A DNA stretch of 6,217 nt from Acidobacteriota bacterium (GTDB lineage: Bacteria > Acidobacteriota > Vicinamibacteria > Vicinamibacterales > UBA2999), in assembly GCA_013813075.1 (NCBI GenBank), contig JACCSI010000480.1:1-6217 (forward strand). Reading direction: 5' to 3'. Position numbers and translations under genes: made by a program. Positions 1 through 6,217 of this stretch are shown here, one piece after another (position 1 is the stretch's first letter; each line of letters starts with the position of its first letter). The notes under the pieces are model-generated. The model did not search any database. It was not told the origin of the DNA and worked only from the letters and a program-made list of their open reading frames with translations.

Positions 1-1001
1 CTTACGGGTACTGGGGAAATAATATTAAACGAAAATTCTCCGACCTCACCGACGCGGTTGTGACCTGGGTGGCCGACCGCCGACCGGAGCGGTTGGAAAG
101 TCTGAAGCGGCGCTATCCCGCCATTCACACCACGACCGACGCGCACGAACTCATCGCGGCCGCCGATGTGGATGCAGTCGTAGTGGCGACGCCGGTGGCG
201 TCGCACTTCGACCTCGCGCTTCGAGCGCTGACCGCCGGCAAACATGTGTTAGTGGAAAAGCCGCTGACGGACAAGGTGGCAGACGCCGAGCGGCTCGTCG
301 AGGAGGCCAGGCAGCGAAAGCGGGTGCTGATGGTTGACCACACGTTTGCCTACACGGCGGCCGTGCGCAAAATTCGGGAGCTGGTGGTCAGCGGGGAACT
401 CGGCGAGATCTACTACTACGACTCTGTGCGCATCAACCTCGGGTTATTCCAGCCGGATGTCAACGTTCTGTGGGACCTCGCGGCCCACGACCTGGCCATC
501 ATGGACTTCGTCCTGGATGCGCGACCGGTGGCGGTGTCCGCGACCGGCTTGGCACACGTCCCCAATGAGCCGGAGAACCTCGCGTACCTGACGATGTTTT
601 TTGACGAGCGCATCATCGCGCATGCCCATGTGAGTTGGCTGGCGCCGGTCAAGGTGCGGCGAACGCTCGTCGGCGGCAGTCGCCGCATGGTCGTCTACGA
701 TGACCTGGAAGCAAGCGAGAAGATCAAGGTCTACGACCGCGGCATCTCGGTCAAGCCGGACTCGGAGGACGTCTATCAGATGCGTATTGGCTACCGCAGC
801 GGCGACATGTCCGCGCCTCATCTCGGCGTCAGCGAGGCGTTGTACGTCGAGGCGCAGCATTTCGTGGAGTGCGTTACCGCGGGGAAGACGCCGATCACGG
901 ATGGGGAAGCGGGGCTGCGCGTGGTGCGCTTGCTTGAAGCGGCCACTGCGTCGATGGCGGCCCGGGGCCGCCTTGTGCCGCTGAAAGCCGGCGCCCAATG
1001 A
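1..1001 (+). CDS. Gfo/Idh/MocA-family NAD-dependent sugar-nucleotide oxidoreductase (5' partial)
   Basis: Likely oxidises a hydroxyl, probably C3, of a nucleotide sugar to a ketone using NAD, in the cytoplasm. The frame is open to the left edge: the first full codon is at 3 and the visible fragment is 332 residues. The GTG at 60 is not the true start, because codons 3-59 encode YGYWGNNIKRKFSDL, the end of the Rossmann GxGYWGxN loop. Only about ten codons should be missing. Other marks of the family are the EKP motif with its conserved Lys at fragment residue 86 (bases 258-260), WDLAAHD with a candidate catalytic His at 162, SWLAPVKVR, and VGGSRRMVVYDD in the C-terminal domain. Its TGA overlaps the ATG of the following aminotransferase, which probably aminates its product. 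UDP-GlcNAc 3-dehydrogenase (GnnA-like) is the best functional guess. Family is sure, substrate is inferred. Confidence 0.93.
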   Translation, partial: YGYWGNNIKRKFSDLTDAVVTWVADRRPERLESLKRRYPAIHTTTDAHELIAAADVDAVVVATPVASHFDLALRALTAGKHVLVEKPLTDKVADAERLVEEARQRKRVLMVDHTFAYTAAVRKIRELVVSGELGEIYYYDSVRINLGLFQPDVNVLWDLAAHDLAIMDFVLDARPVAVSATGLAHVPNEPENLAYLTMFFDERIIAHAHVSWLAPVKVRRTLVGGSRRMVVYDDLEASEKIKVYDRGISVKPDSEDVYQMRIGYRSGDMSAPHLGVSEALYVEAQHFVECVTAGKTPITDGEAGLRVVRLLEAATASMAARGRLVPLKAGAQ

Positions 1002-2107
1002 TTCCCTTTGTCGATTTGCGCGCCCAGTACCAGTCCATCAAATCCGAGATCGATGCGGCCGTTCTTGGCGTGCTCGAGAGTGGTCACTACGTGCTCGGCC
1101 CCGAAGTGGCCGCGTTTGAGCGGGAGTTTGCCGACGCGATTGGGGTGCGGCATGCCGTGGCCGTGAATTCGGGGACCAGCGCCCTGCACTTGAGCCTGCT
1201 CGCGCTCGGTATCGGGCGCGGTGATGAAGTGGTCACCGTCGCAATGACCTTTGTCGCCACCGCTGCCGCGATTGCCTATACGGGTGCCACGCCGGTATTG
1301 GTGGACGTCGATCCGGTGCGCTATACGATGGATCCGGAGCGACTGGAGGCGGCCCTCACACCGCGAACCAAAGCCATCATGCCGGTGCATCTGTACGGCC
1401 AGCTGGCAGACATGGATGCGATTCTCGACGTGGCCTCACGTCATGGCATTCCGGTCATTGAAGACGCGGCCCAGGCCCACCTCGCCTCCGACGCCCAAGG
1501 ACAGTGCGCCGGTTCGCGGGGGGTGGCGGCAGCGTTCAGCTTTTATCCGGGCAAGAATCTCGGTGCATGCGGCGAAGGGGGACTGCTCGTCACCAATGAT
1601 GCCGCCATCGATCGGCAGGCGCGTGTGCTCCGAGACTGGGGCCAAACGCGTCGCTACGAGCACGCGGTGCTCGGCTACAACTACCGCATGGACGGCGTCC
1701 AGGGTGCCATTCTCCGCGTCAAGTTTCGCCACCTCGCGGCGTGGACGGCGGCACGTCGGGCACACGCCTCACGCTACGATCAGCTGCTGGCGGGCACATC
1801 GATGACGACGCCGCGGCCTGACGCTGATGGCACGCACGTCTATCACATCTACGCCGCACGCACTGTGCGTCGTGACGAGTTTCGGACGCATCTCGACGCT
1901 GCCGGAGTGAGCACGGGCATTCACTATCCGGTGCCGGTGCACTTGCAGCCGGCGTTTCGCGACCTGGGTTACAGGATGGGTGACTTCCCGGTATCGGAGC
2001 GGATTGGTGCCGAGGAAGTGTCGTTGCCAATGTTTGCCGAATTGACCGAAACACAAATCGAGACGGTGGCGGCGGCCGTTCGCAGCTTTGACCATGCCGC
2101 CGTCTAA
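998..2107 (+). CDS. DegT/DnrJ/EryC1 PLP-dependent sugar aminotransferase (first of two)
   Basis: Transfers an amino group, usually from glutamate, to a keto group on a nucleotide sugar; probably the 3-keto product of the upstream oxidoreductase. It has 369 residues, normal for the family. Visible motifs: VDLRAQYQSIK at the N terminus, [14 protein letters not shown] (28-41), NSGTSALHLSL (57-67), VHLYGQLADMD (130-140), IEDAAQAH with Asp156 expected to contact the PLP ring nitrogen, SFYPGKNLGA with Lys186 as Schiff-base lysine, GYNYRMDGVQGAIL (226-239), and HYPVPVHLQPAF (309-320). The SFYPGKNLGA and EDAAQAH pattern resembles the QdtB/FdtB/WbpE/WlbC group, which make 3-amino sugars. The ATG at 998 overlaps the upstream stop by four bases (ATGA), which indicates translational coupling. 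Family is sure; 3-amination is inferred from motifs plus neighbours. Confidence 0.95.
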   Translation: MIPFVDLRAQYQSIKSEIDAAVLGVLESGHYVLGPEVAAFEREFADAIGVRHAVAVNSGTSALHLSLLALGIGRGDEVVTVAMTFVATAAAIAYTGATPVLVDVDPVRYTMDPERLEAALTPRTKAIMPVHLYGQLADMDAILDVASRHGIPVIEDAAQAHLASDAQGQCAGSRGVAAAFSFYPGKNLGACGEGGLLVTNDAAIDRQARVLRDWGQTRRYEHAVLGYNYRMDGVQGAILRVKFRHLAAWTAARRAHASRYDQLLAGTSMTTPRPDADGTHVYHIYAARTVRRDEFRTHLDAAGVSTGIHYPVPVHLQPAFRDLGYRMGDFPVSERIGAEEVSLPMFAELTETQIETVAAAVRSFDHAAV

Positions 2108-2804
2108 CCGCGATCGTGCGGTGGCGGCCGTACACGGTCTGCGGCCACCAGTGTCGACACCCGCCGCGGAGCTCCTGTTAGCGGAGCATCTCCGTGAGTC
2201 CGCAACGCTGCAGGCGCGCGAGGAGCTACTCAACCGCTTTTCGTACGGCATCACAGACTTCGACGGGATGATGCGTCGAGTCCTCGTGCGCGCGATCGCA
2301 CGAAAATGTGGCCACGGCCTGCGAATCGGGATTGGCGTACGTTTTACGCACCTTGAAACCATGGAATTTGGCGACGGGGTGTTTGTCGGAAACGACGCCG
2401 CGATTCAGGGACGCTTCGATGGCACCTGCCAGTTTGGCGCGATGAACTGGATCGGACCGCAGTGCTTCTTTGATGCGCGCGATCTAGTCGTCGGCGATCA
2501 TGTCGGCTGGGGCCCGGGCGCACGCGTGTTGGGTTCCACCCACACCGGGAATCCCAGCACCGTTCCAATCATTCAGACCGAGCTCATCATTCGACGTGTG
2601 ACGGTCGAGGAAGGTGCCGACATTGGGGTGAACGCCGTGTTGTTGCCAGGTGTCACCATTGGACGCGGCGCCATCGTCGGCGCCGGCGCGGTGGTGACCA
2701 AAGACGTGGGGCCAATGATGGTGGTGGCGGGTGTGCCTGCACGGGTGATCCGCCACCGTGATGAACCAGCGCCACCGGGCGAGACACCCCACGGCCGCGT
2801 ATGA
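2094..2804 (+). CDS. Left-handed beta-helix (hexapeptide repeat) sugar acyltransferase
   Basis: Probably acetylates or otherwise acylates an amino or hydroxyl group of a sugar nucleotide, using acyl-CoA. I chose the ATG at 2094 (236 residues, 14-base overlap with the upstream gene); a TTG at 2088 would add two residues, and neither has a clear ribosome binding site. The first 70 or so residues are a non-repeat, partly helical segment with a basic stretch (MMRRVLVRAIARKCG). From about residue 75 hexapeptide turns follow: EFGDGVFVGNDAAIQG, FGAMNWIGPQ, VVGDHVGWGPGARVLGS, then VTVEEGADIG, VLLPGVTIGRGAIVGAGAVV and the closing AGVPARVI seen in XAT-type acetyltransferases. His150 in GSTHTGNP is the likely catalytic base. 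It follows an oxidoreductase and aminotransferase, which fits N-acylation of the new amino group (the WbpD/WlbB role). Donor and acceptor are unknown. Confidence 0.9.
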   Translation: MPPSNRDRAVAAVHGLRPPVSTPAAELLLAEHLRESATLQAREELLNRFSYGITDFDGMMRRVLVRAIARKCGHGLRIGIGVRFTHLETMEFGDGVFVGNDAAIQGRFDGTCQFGAMNWIGPQCFFDARDLVVGDHVGWGPGARVLGSTHTGNPSTVPIIQTELIIRRVTVEEGADIGVNAVLLPGVTIGRGAIVGAGAVVTKDVGPMMVVAGVPARVIRHRDEPAPPGETPHGRV

Positions 2805-3799
2805 GCGACAGACTGCTCGTGACGGGCGGCGCGGGTTTCATCGGGTCGGAACTGACGCGGCAACTGGCATCTCGCGGCGCCGAGGTTGTGGTCCTCGACA
2901 ACCTGGTGAATGGGCGGCGCGACAACCTCGCAGGCATCGACGGCCGCGCGGAACTGGTGGTGGGCGACATCCGTGACCGCGAATTGGTGACGCGCCTCAT
3001 GGGTGGCGTCAGCGTCGTCTTTCACCTTGCCTGCCTCGGCGTGCGTCACTCCATTCACTCCCCGCAAGAGAATCACGACGTCAACGCCTCGGGCACGCTG
3101 CTGCTTCTGCAGGCCGCGCGCGCCGCCGCCGTGTCGCGATTCGTCTATGTGTCGAGCAGCGAAGTGTACGGCACCGCACGCACGGTGCCAATCCGCGAAG
3201 ATCATGTCACGGTTCCAGCGACAGTGTACGGTGCCGCAAAACTCGCTGGTGAAAGCTACGCACGTGCCTTTCACTCGACCTACGGCTATCCCACGGTTGT
3301 CGTCCGCCCGTTCAACAGTTACGGCCCGCGCAGCCACCACGAAGGCGACAGCGGTGAGGTGATCCCGAAGTTCATTTTGCGGAGCCTTGCGGGTCGGCCA
3401 CTGGTCATCTTTGGTGACGGCTCGCAGACGCGGGATTTCACCTTCGTCGAAGACACCGCACGAGGGATTGTGCACGCTGGTTTTGAGGATCGAATGATTG
3501 GCGAGACCGTCAACATCGGCAGCGGCCGCGAACTGCGCATCGACGAACTCGCACGGCGCGTCGGCGTGCTCACCGGGCGGGACGCGCGCGTGCAGCACGA
3601 CGCGCCGCGACCGGGTGACGTGCTTCGCCTGCTGGCGGATACGACCCGCGCTCGCGAACTCTTCGATTTCAAGCCGCTCATCTCGCTCGATGAAGGTCTC
3701 GGCCGTCTCCTCGAGTGGTACGTCGCGCGCCCTGAATCCCCCGACGCTCTGCTCCAAACCGAACAGACGCACAACTGGCTGGCGCGTGAAGGTCGATAG
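2801..3799 (+). CDS. Extended SDR NAD-dependent nucleotide-sugar epimerase/dehydratase/decarboxylase
   Basis: Acts on a nucleotide sugar through transient oxidation at C4 with bound NAD. It has 332 residues, usual for extended SDRs. TGGAGFIG (8-15) is the NAD loop, and Asp33 in VLDN should bind the adenosine ribose. SSSEVYG (118-124) carries the catalytic Ser and an adjacent Glu121, YGAAK gives Tyr143 and Lys147, and RPFNSYGPR (169-177), [21 protein letters not shown] (202-222) and NIGSG (238-242) are typical. The Glu after the Ser is shared with UDP-glucuronate decarboxylases (UXS, ArnA) and some 4,6-dehydratases, whereas simple epimerases commonly lack it, so a keto-sugar product is possible. 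The ATG overlaps the upstream stop by four bases (ATGA). The second aminotransferase follows directly and may use its product. Family is sure, exact reaction is open; automated tools would likely say UDP-glucose 4-epimerase. Confidence 0.93.
   Translation: MSDRLLVTGGAGFIGSELTRQLASRGAEVVVLDNLVNGRRDNLAGIDGRAELVVGDIRDRELVTRLMGGVSVVFHLACLGVRHSIHSPQENHDVNASGTLLLLQAARAAAVSRFVYVSSSEVYGTARTVPIREDHVTVPATVYGAAKLAGESYARAFHSTYGYPTVVVRPFNSYGPRSHHEGDSGEVIPKFILRSLAGRPLVIFGDGSQTRDFTFVEDTARGIVHAGFEDRMIGETVNIGSGRELRIDELARRVGVLTGRDARVQHDAPRPGDVLRLLADTTRARELFDFKPLISLDEGLGRLLEWYVARPESPDALLQTEQTHNWLAREGR
3788..3792 (+). promoter_or_regulatory. Shine-Dalgarno-like GAAGG for the second aminotransferase
   Basis: GAAGG, followed by T, lies inside the end of the SDR gene, 11 bases before the GTG at 3804. 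It supports 3804 (or 3807) over the GTG at 3786, which has no purine-rich stretch before it. The spacing is rather long, so the support is modest. Confidence 0.4.
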
Positions 3800-3803
3800 C
3801 CAC

Positions 3804-4946
3804 GTGGTGCCTCTTGCCAGGCCGACCCTCGGCCAGGAGGAAGCCGACGCCGTCACGCGTGTGCTGCGCAGTGGCTGGATCACGCAGGGACCGGAGGTGG
3901 CCGCCTTCGAGCAGGAATTTGCGGGTTTCGTCGGTGCTGCGCACGCCTGCGCCGTGGCGAATTGCACGACGGCATTACATCTCGCGCTCTTGGTCGCGGG
4001 GGTGCAGCCAGGCGACGAAGTCATCACGGTCAGCCACTCTTTCATCGCCACCGCAAACGCCATTCGCCATGCCGGGGCCACCCCCGTCTTCGTTGACGTC
4101 GAGCATGGCACGTGGAATATCGATCCGGCACGCGTGCAATCGCGGGTTGGCCCCAGGACCAAGGCGCTGCTCGTCGTTCATCAGATCGGCATGCCGTGTG
4201 ATCTGGCGCAACTCGTCCCGTTCAGCCGCGAACGCGGCCTGCCACTTATCGAAGACGCTGCGTGTGCGGTTGGCAGTGAGATTCGCTACGAAGACGCCTG
4301 GCAGCGCATCGGTCAGCCGCATGGCGATGTGGCGTGCTTCTCGTTCCACCCACGCAAGATGCTGACCACGGGTGATGGCGGGATGCTGACGACACGACGC
4401 GGCGACTGGGATCAACGCTTCCGGCTGTTGCGTCAACACGGCATGTCGATGTCCGACTCGGCGCGACACTCAGCGGCCACCGTGACCTTCGAGCGGTACG
4501 ACTCGGTCGGCTTCAACTACCGGATGACCGACCTGCAGGCGGCTGTGGGCCGAGTGCAGTTGAGGCGGCTGCCGCAGGCACTGGCGCAACGGCGACGGCT
4601 TGCAGAGCGGTACGCCGGCTTGCTGTCGGAGATCGCCGGCGTTCGCCCGCCCGCCGAACCCGTCTGGGCGCGCACGAATTTCCAGAGTTACGGCATCGAA
4701 CTCCCGCCGGGAGCCGATCAGCGCGAGATCATGCAGCGGATGCTGGATCGCGGCGTCTCGACACGTCGCGGGGTGATGTGCGCGCATCGCGAGCGGCCAT
4801 ACCGTGACGCGCCGGGCGCCGAGGCGCTTCCCGTCAGCGAGTTCGCCCAGGATCGAATGATCCTGCTGCCGTTATTCGATGAGATGACCACACCGGAACA
4901 AGACCGCGTTGTTGATGCGCTGTCACGTGCGCTGGAGCGTGTTTGA
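3804..4946 (+). CDS. DegT/DnrJ/EryC1 PLP-dependent sugar aminotransferase (second, divergent type)
   Basis: Aminates a keto nucleotide sugar, probably the product of the SDR enzyme just upstream. The GTG at 3804 gives 380 residues and an N terminus of [10 protein letters not shown], where family members usually begin; GTGs at 3786 and 3807 are alternatives. The frame stays open much further left, but that part is antiphase to the SDR gene and is not protein. Motifs: [14 protein letters not shown] (23-36), [10 protein letters not shown] (53-62), [10 protein letters not shown] (77-86), [10 protein letters not shown] (125-134), [10 protein letters not shown] with Asp151 for the PLP ring, FSFHPRK with Lys185 as Schiff-base lysine, [23 protein letters not shown] (236-250), [11 protein letters not shown] (320-330) and ILLPLF. 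The N-terminal SGWIT-GP and FSFH stretches recall ArnB, but the [15 protein letters not shown] and HPRK patterns mark a separate clade. It is only distantly similar to the first aminotransferase, so the two should use different substrates. Confidence 0.93.
   Translation: MVPLARPTLGQEEADAVTRVLRSGWITQGPEVAAFEQEFAGFVGAAHACAVANCTTALHLALLVAGVQPGDEVITVSHSFIATANAIRHAGATPVFVDVEHGTWNIDPARVQSRVGPRTKALLVVHQIGMPCDLAQLVPFSRERGLPLIEDAACAVGSEIRYEDAWQRIGQPHGDVACFSFHPRKMLTTGDGGMLTTRRGDWDQRFRLLRQHGMSMSDSARHSAATVTFERYDSVGFNYRMTDLQAAVGRVQLRRLPQALAQRRRLAERYAGLLSEIAGVRPPAEPVWARTNFQSYGIELPPGADQREIMQRMLDRGVSTRRGVMCAHRERPYRDAPGAEALPVSEFAQDRMILLPLFDEMTTPEQDRVVDALSRALERV
4848..4865 (+). repeat. Perfect 7-bp inverted repeat with 4-base loop, inside the second aminotransferase
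   Basis: CAGGATC (4848-4854) pairs with GATCCTG (4859-4865) around a GAAT loop. It lies within codons for AQDRMILLP, about 80 bases before the next gene start. No T tract follows, so it is not a standard terminator. It may be a chance result of the coding sequence. Confidence 0.4.
4934..4937 (+). promoter_or_regulatory. Shine-Dalgarno GGAG deciding the TTG start of the GT2 gene
   Basis: GGAG lies five bases before the TTG at 4943, inside the last codons of the second aminotransferase. Good placement of this site is the main support for a TTG start, since no ATG or GTG exists near the N terminus of the GT2 protein. Confidence 0.6.
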
Positions 4947-5887
4947 CGACGCGAAAGCTGTCGGTCGTCAGCCCGGCTTTCAACGAGTCTGCCAACCTCG
5001 ACGACGTCCACCAGCACCTTCGCGCGGCGCTGGATGGCGCGGGTCTCGACTGGGAATGGATTGTCGTCGACGACCATTCCGCCGACGACACGTTTGCCGT
5101 GCTGACCGCGATTGCCTCGGCCGACCCGCGCGTGCGCGGCTTACGTTTGTCGAGAAACTCGGGATCGCATACCGCGATTCGTTGTGCCATTCACTATGCA
5201 GCCGGCGATGCCATCGCGCTCGTCGCGTCTGACCTGCAAGACCCCCCGCAGGTGCTGGTGCGGATGTGGACCGAATGGGAGCGCGGCGCGCAAGTCGTGT
5301 GGGCGGTCCGTGGCGCGCGGCCGGGCGGGGCGGTCGACTCGAAGTTTGCGCGACTGTATTACTGGCTGATGCGCCGGGTCGCCGGCCTGTCCTTGCCGCC
5401 CACGGGCGCCGACTGCTTTCTCCTCGATCGCGTCGTCGCCGATTCCCTCAATACGTGCCGCGAGCGGCATACGAGTATTTTCGCGTTGCTGACATGGCTG
5501 GGGTTTCGCCAGACCCACATTACCTATGACAAAGCGGGGCGAACGCGCGGCGTCTCCGGCTGGACGTTTCGCAAGAAGATGAAGCTGGTCGTCGATTCGC
5601 TGGTGGGTTTTTCCGACTTGCCGCTGTCGTGGCTGGCTGGCGCGGCGATGGCCGCGATGCTGGCCGCGATAGTGATCGGCGGGCGGGTGAGTGCGGACAT
5701 TCCGATGGGCACTGGCGGGTTGGCGACGATCGTGCTGCTGGTCGCGGCGGGAATGTTCGCGGCGCTGTGGGCAGTGGGGCAATATCTCTGGCGTGCGTTC
5801 GACGAGGCGCGCGCGCGGCCACTCTGGGCGATCGAGTCGGCCACATTTGATTACGGCCGTGACCGCGGCGAACGACTCGATCAGTGA
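4943..5887 (+). CDS. GT2 polyprenyl-phosphate glycosyltransferase (ArnC/GtrB/DPM1-like)
   Basis: Likely moves a sugar from a nucleotide donor to undecaprenyl (polyprenyl) phosphate at the inner membrane face. The TTG start gives 314 residues; its TTGA overlaps the upstream stop by four bases and a GGAG site precedes it. The GT-A domain shows [14 protein letters not shown] (6-19), [13 protein letters not shown] (39-51), [13 protein letters not shown] (67-79) and [10 protein letters not shown] (93-102). [29 protein letters not shown] (200-228) matches the amphipathic region before the membrane anchor. Two hydrophobic helices follow, about 228-247 and 259-281, and the tail [15 protein letters not shown] parallels the GEYIGR...RARP end of ArnC. 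The usual DAD of the DxD motif is ASD here (Ala95-Ser96-Asp97). The next gene is a polytopic membrane protein that may use the lipid-linked sugar. The transferred sugar is unknown. Confidence 0.92.
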   Translation: MTTRKLSVVSPAFNESANLDDVHQHLRAALDGAGLDWEWIVVDDHSADDTFAVLTAIASADPRVRGLRLSRNSGSHTAIRCAIHYAAGDAIALVASDLQDPPQVLVRMWTEWERGAQVVWAVRGARPGGAVDSKFARLYYWLMRRVAGLSLPPTGADCFLLDRVVADSLNTCRERHTSIFALLTWLGFRQTHITYDKAGRTRGVSGWTFRKKMKLVVDSLVGFSDLPLSWLAGAAMAAMLAAIVIGGRVSADIPMGTGGLATIVLLVAAGMFAALWAVGQYLWRAFDEARARPLWAIESATFDYGRDRGERLDQ

Positions 5888-6217
5888 TCAACGTTGCGGC
5901 TGTGGCCACCGCAGGACCTGGGAAGCAACCGCACGCGTTGGCGGCGTCACCCCGGCTGGCGTTGATGGTTGCAAGCGCCGTTGGCGGCCTCACGACCTGG
6001 TTTCGCCTTGCGGCGATGACCAGCTTTTCGAACGATCACTTCGTGCATCTCAGTGTCGCGCAGCAGTGGTTGCTAGGGGACTGGCCCTTGCGAGATTTCG
6101 CGGATCCAGGCATGCCGCTGATGTACGCGGCATCGGCGGGGGCGCAGTGGCTTGGTGGCCCCACCTTGTTGTCCGAGGCGGTACTCGTCGCCGCGGCGTT
6201 TGGCGTCAGCGCGGCAG
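5884..6217 (+). CDS. Polytopic membrane glycosyltransferase, GT39/GT83-like (3' partial)
   Basis: Only the first 111 codons are in the window and the frame is open at the right edge. I chose the GTG at 5884, which overlaps the upstream stop by four bases (GTGA) like the other junctions; an ATG at 5965 would begin inside the first helix. After a 24-residue cytoplasmic-looking N terminus comes a hydrophobic helix (about 25-47), then SNDHFVHLSVAQQWLLGDWP and LRDFADPGMPLMYAAS, then a further hydrophobic stretch (about 94-111). An acidic residue just after the first helix (Asp51), followed by G-(D)-W-P-x-R-D-F-x-D-P-G-x-P-L, is typical of PMT/ArnT/Rgt-like transferases that use polyprenyl-phosphate sugars on the periplasmic side. 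Placement directly after a polyprenyl-phosphate glycosyltransferase supports this. The catalytic family cannot be settled from the fragment. Confidence 0.78.
   Translation, partial: MINVAAVATAGPGKQPHALAASPRLALMVASAVGGLTTWFRLAAMTSFSNDHFVHLSVAQQWLLGDWPLRDFADPGMPLMYAASAGAQWLGGPTLLSEAVLVAAAFGVSAA

Noticed and set aside
444..998. Minus-strand open frame of 184 codons opposite the oxidoreductase.
   Set aside because: No family motifs and fully contained in a gene with strong motif evidence; it is a coding shadow.
3498..3803. In-frame N-terminal extension of the second aminotransferase.
   Set aside because: This stretch is the SDR gene read in another frame; its translation is low-complexity Ser/Arg/Ala and the family fold begins at PLARPTLG just after 3804.
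1095..3940. Similar DNA in the two aminotransferase genes around GPEVAAFE, considered as a duplication.
   Set aside because: The likeness is limited to conserved family motifs; the proteins differ widely elsewhere, so recent duplication is not supported.
2573..4162. A 529-codon open frame on the minus strand spanning three genes.
   Set aside because: It lies opposite three well-supported + strand enzymes, its translation shows no recognisable domain and is rich in Arg, His, Ala and Thr, and long antisense frames are common in GC-rich coding DNA.
3486..4861. A 13-base direct repeat, AGGATCGAATGAT, at 3486-3498 and 4849-4861.
   Set aside because: One 13-base match is near what chance gives in a window this size, both copies are inside codons, and nothing nearby suggests a mobile element or a binding site.
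5141..5782. Minus-strand open frame of 213 codons opposite the GT2 gene.
   Set aside because: Its translation is Arg/His/Gln-rich with no domain, and the + strand frame has clear GT2 and membrane features.

Overview
The window is a GC-rich, densely packed, single-strand stretch of a bacterial surface-polysaccharide (O-antigen, LPS or glycan) biosynthesis cluster. Seven genes, all on the + strand, fill it end to end, and the outer two are cut by the window edges. Every junction is a short overlap or a gap of a few bases, and several starts are GTG or TTG, so this looks like the interior of one translationally coupled operon. I see no promoter, terminator, RNA gene, mobile element or CRISPR array, and no gene-free stretch longer than a few bases. 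The sequence alone does not fix the host. High GC and this gene style would suit an environmental Acidobacteriota, Gemmatimonadota or Proteobacteria genome, but that is a guess.

Left module (1-2804): a Gfo/Idh/MocA NAD-dependent sugar-nucleotide oxidoreductase (5' end missing), a DegT/DnrJ/EryC1 PLP aminotransferase and a left-handed beta-helix acyltransferase. This trio matches the known logic of 3-oxidation, 3-amination and N-acylation used for UDP-GlcNAc3NAc-type sugars (GnnA/GnnB, WbpB/WbpE/WbpD, WlbA/WlbC/WlbB).

Middle module (2801-4946): an extended SDR enzyme with an S-S-E...YxxxK active site, followed by a second, quite different DegT aminotransferase. The SDR may make a 4-keto sugar that the aminotransferase converts to a 4-amino sugar.

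Right module (4943-6217): a GT2 polyprenyl-phosphate glycosyltransferase of the ArnC/GtrB/DPM1 type with two C-terminal membrane helices, then the first 111 codons of a polytopic membrane protein resembling GT39/GT83-like transferases, which use polyprenyl-phosphate sugars on the outer face of the membrane.

Together the genes suggest synthesis of one or two N-acylated amino-sugar nucleotides, transfer of a sugar to a lipid carrier, and its use outside the cytoplasm. SDR, then aminotransferase, then ArnC-like GT2, then ArnT-like membrane transferase recalls the logic of the arn (Ara4N) pathway. All substrates here are inferred, not shown.
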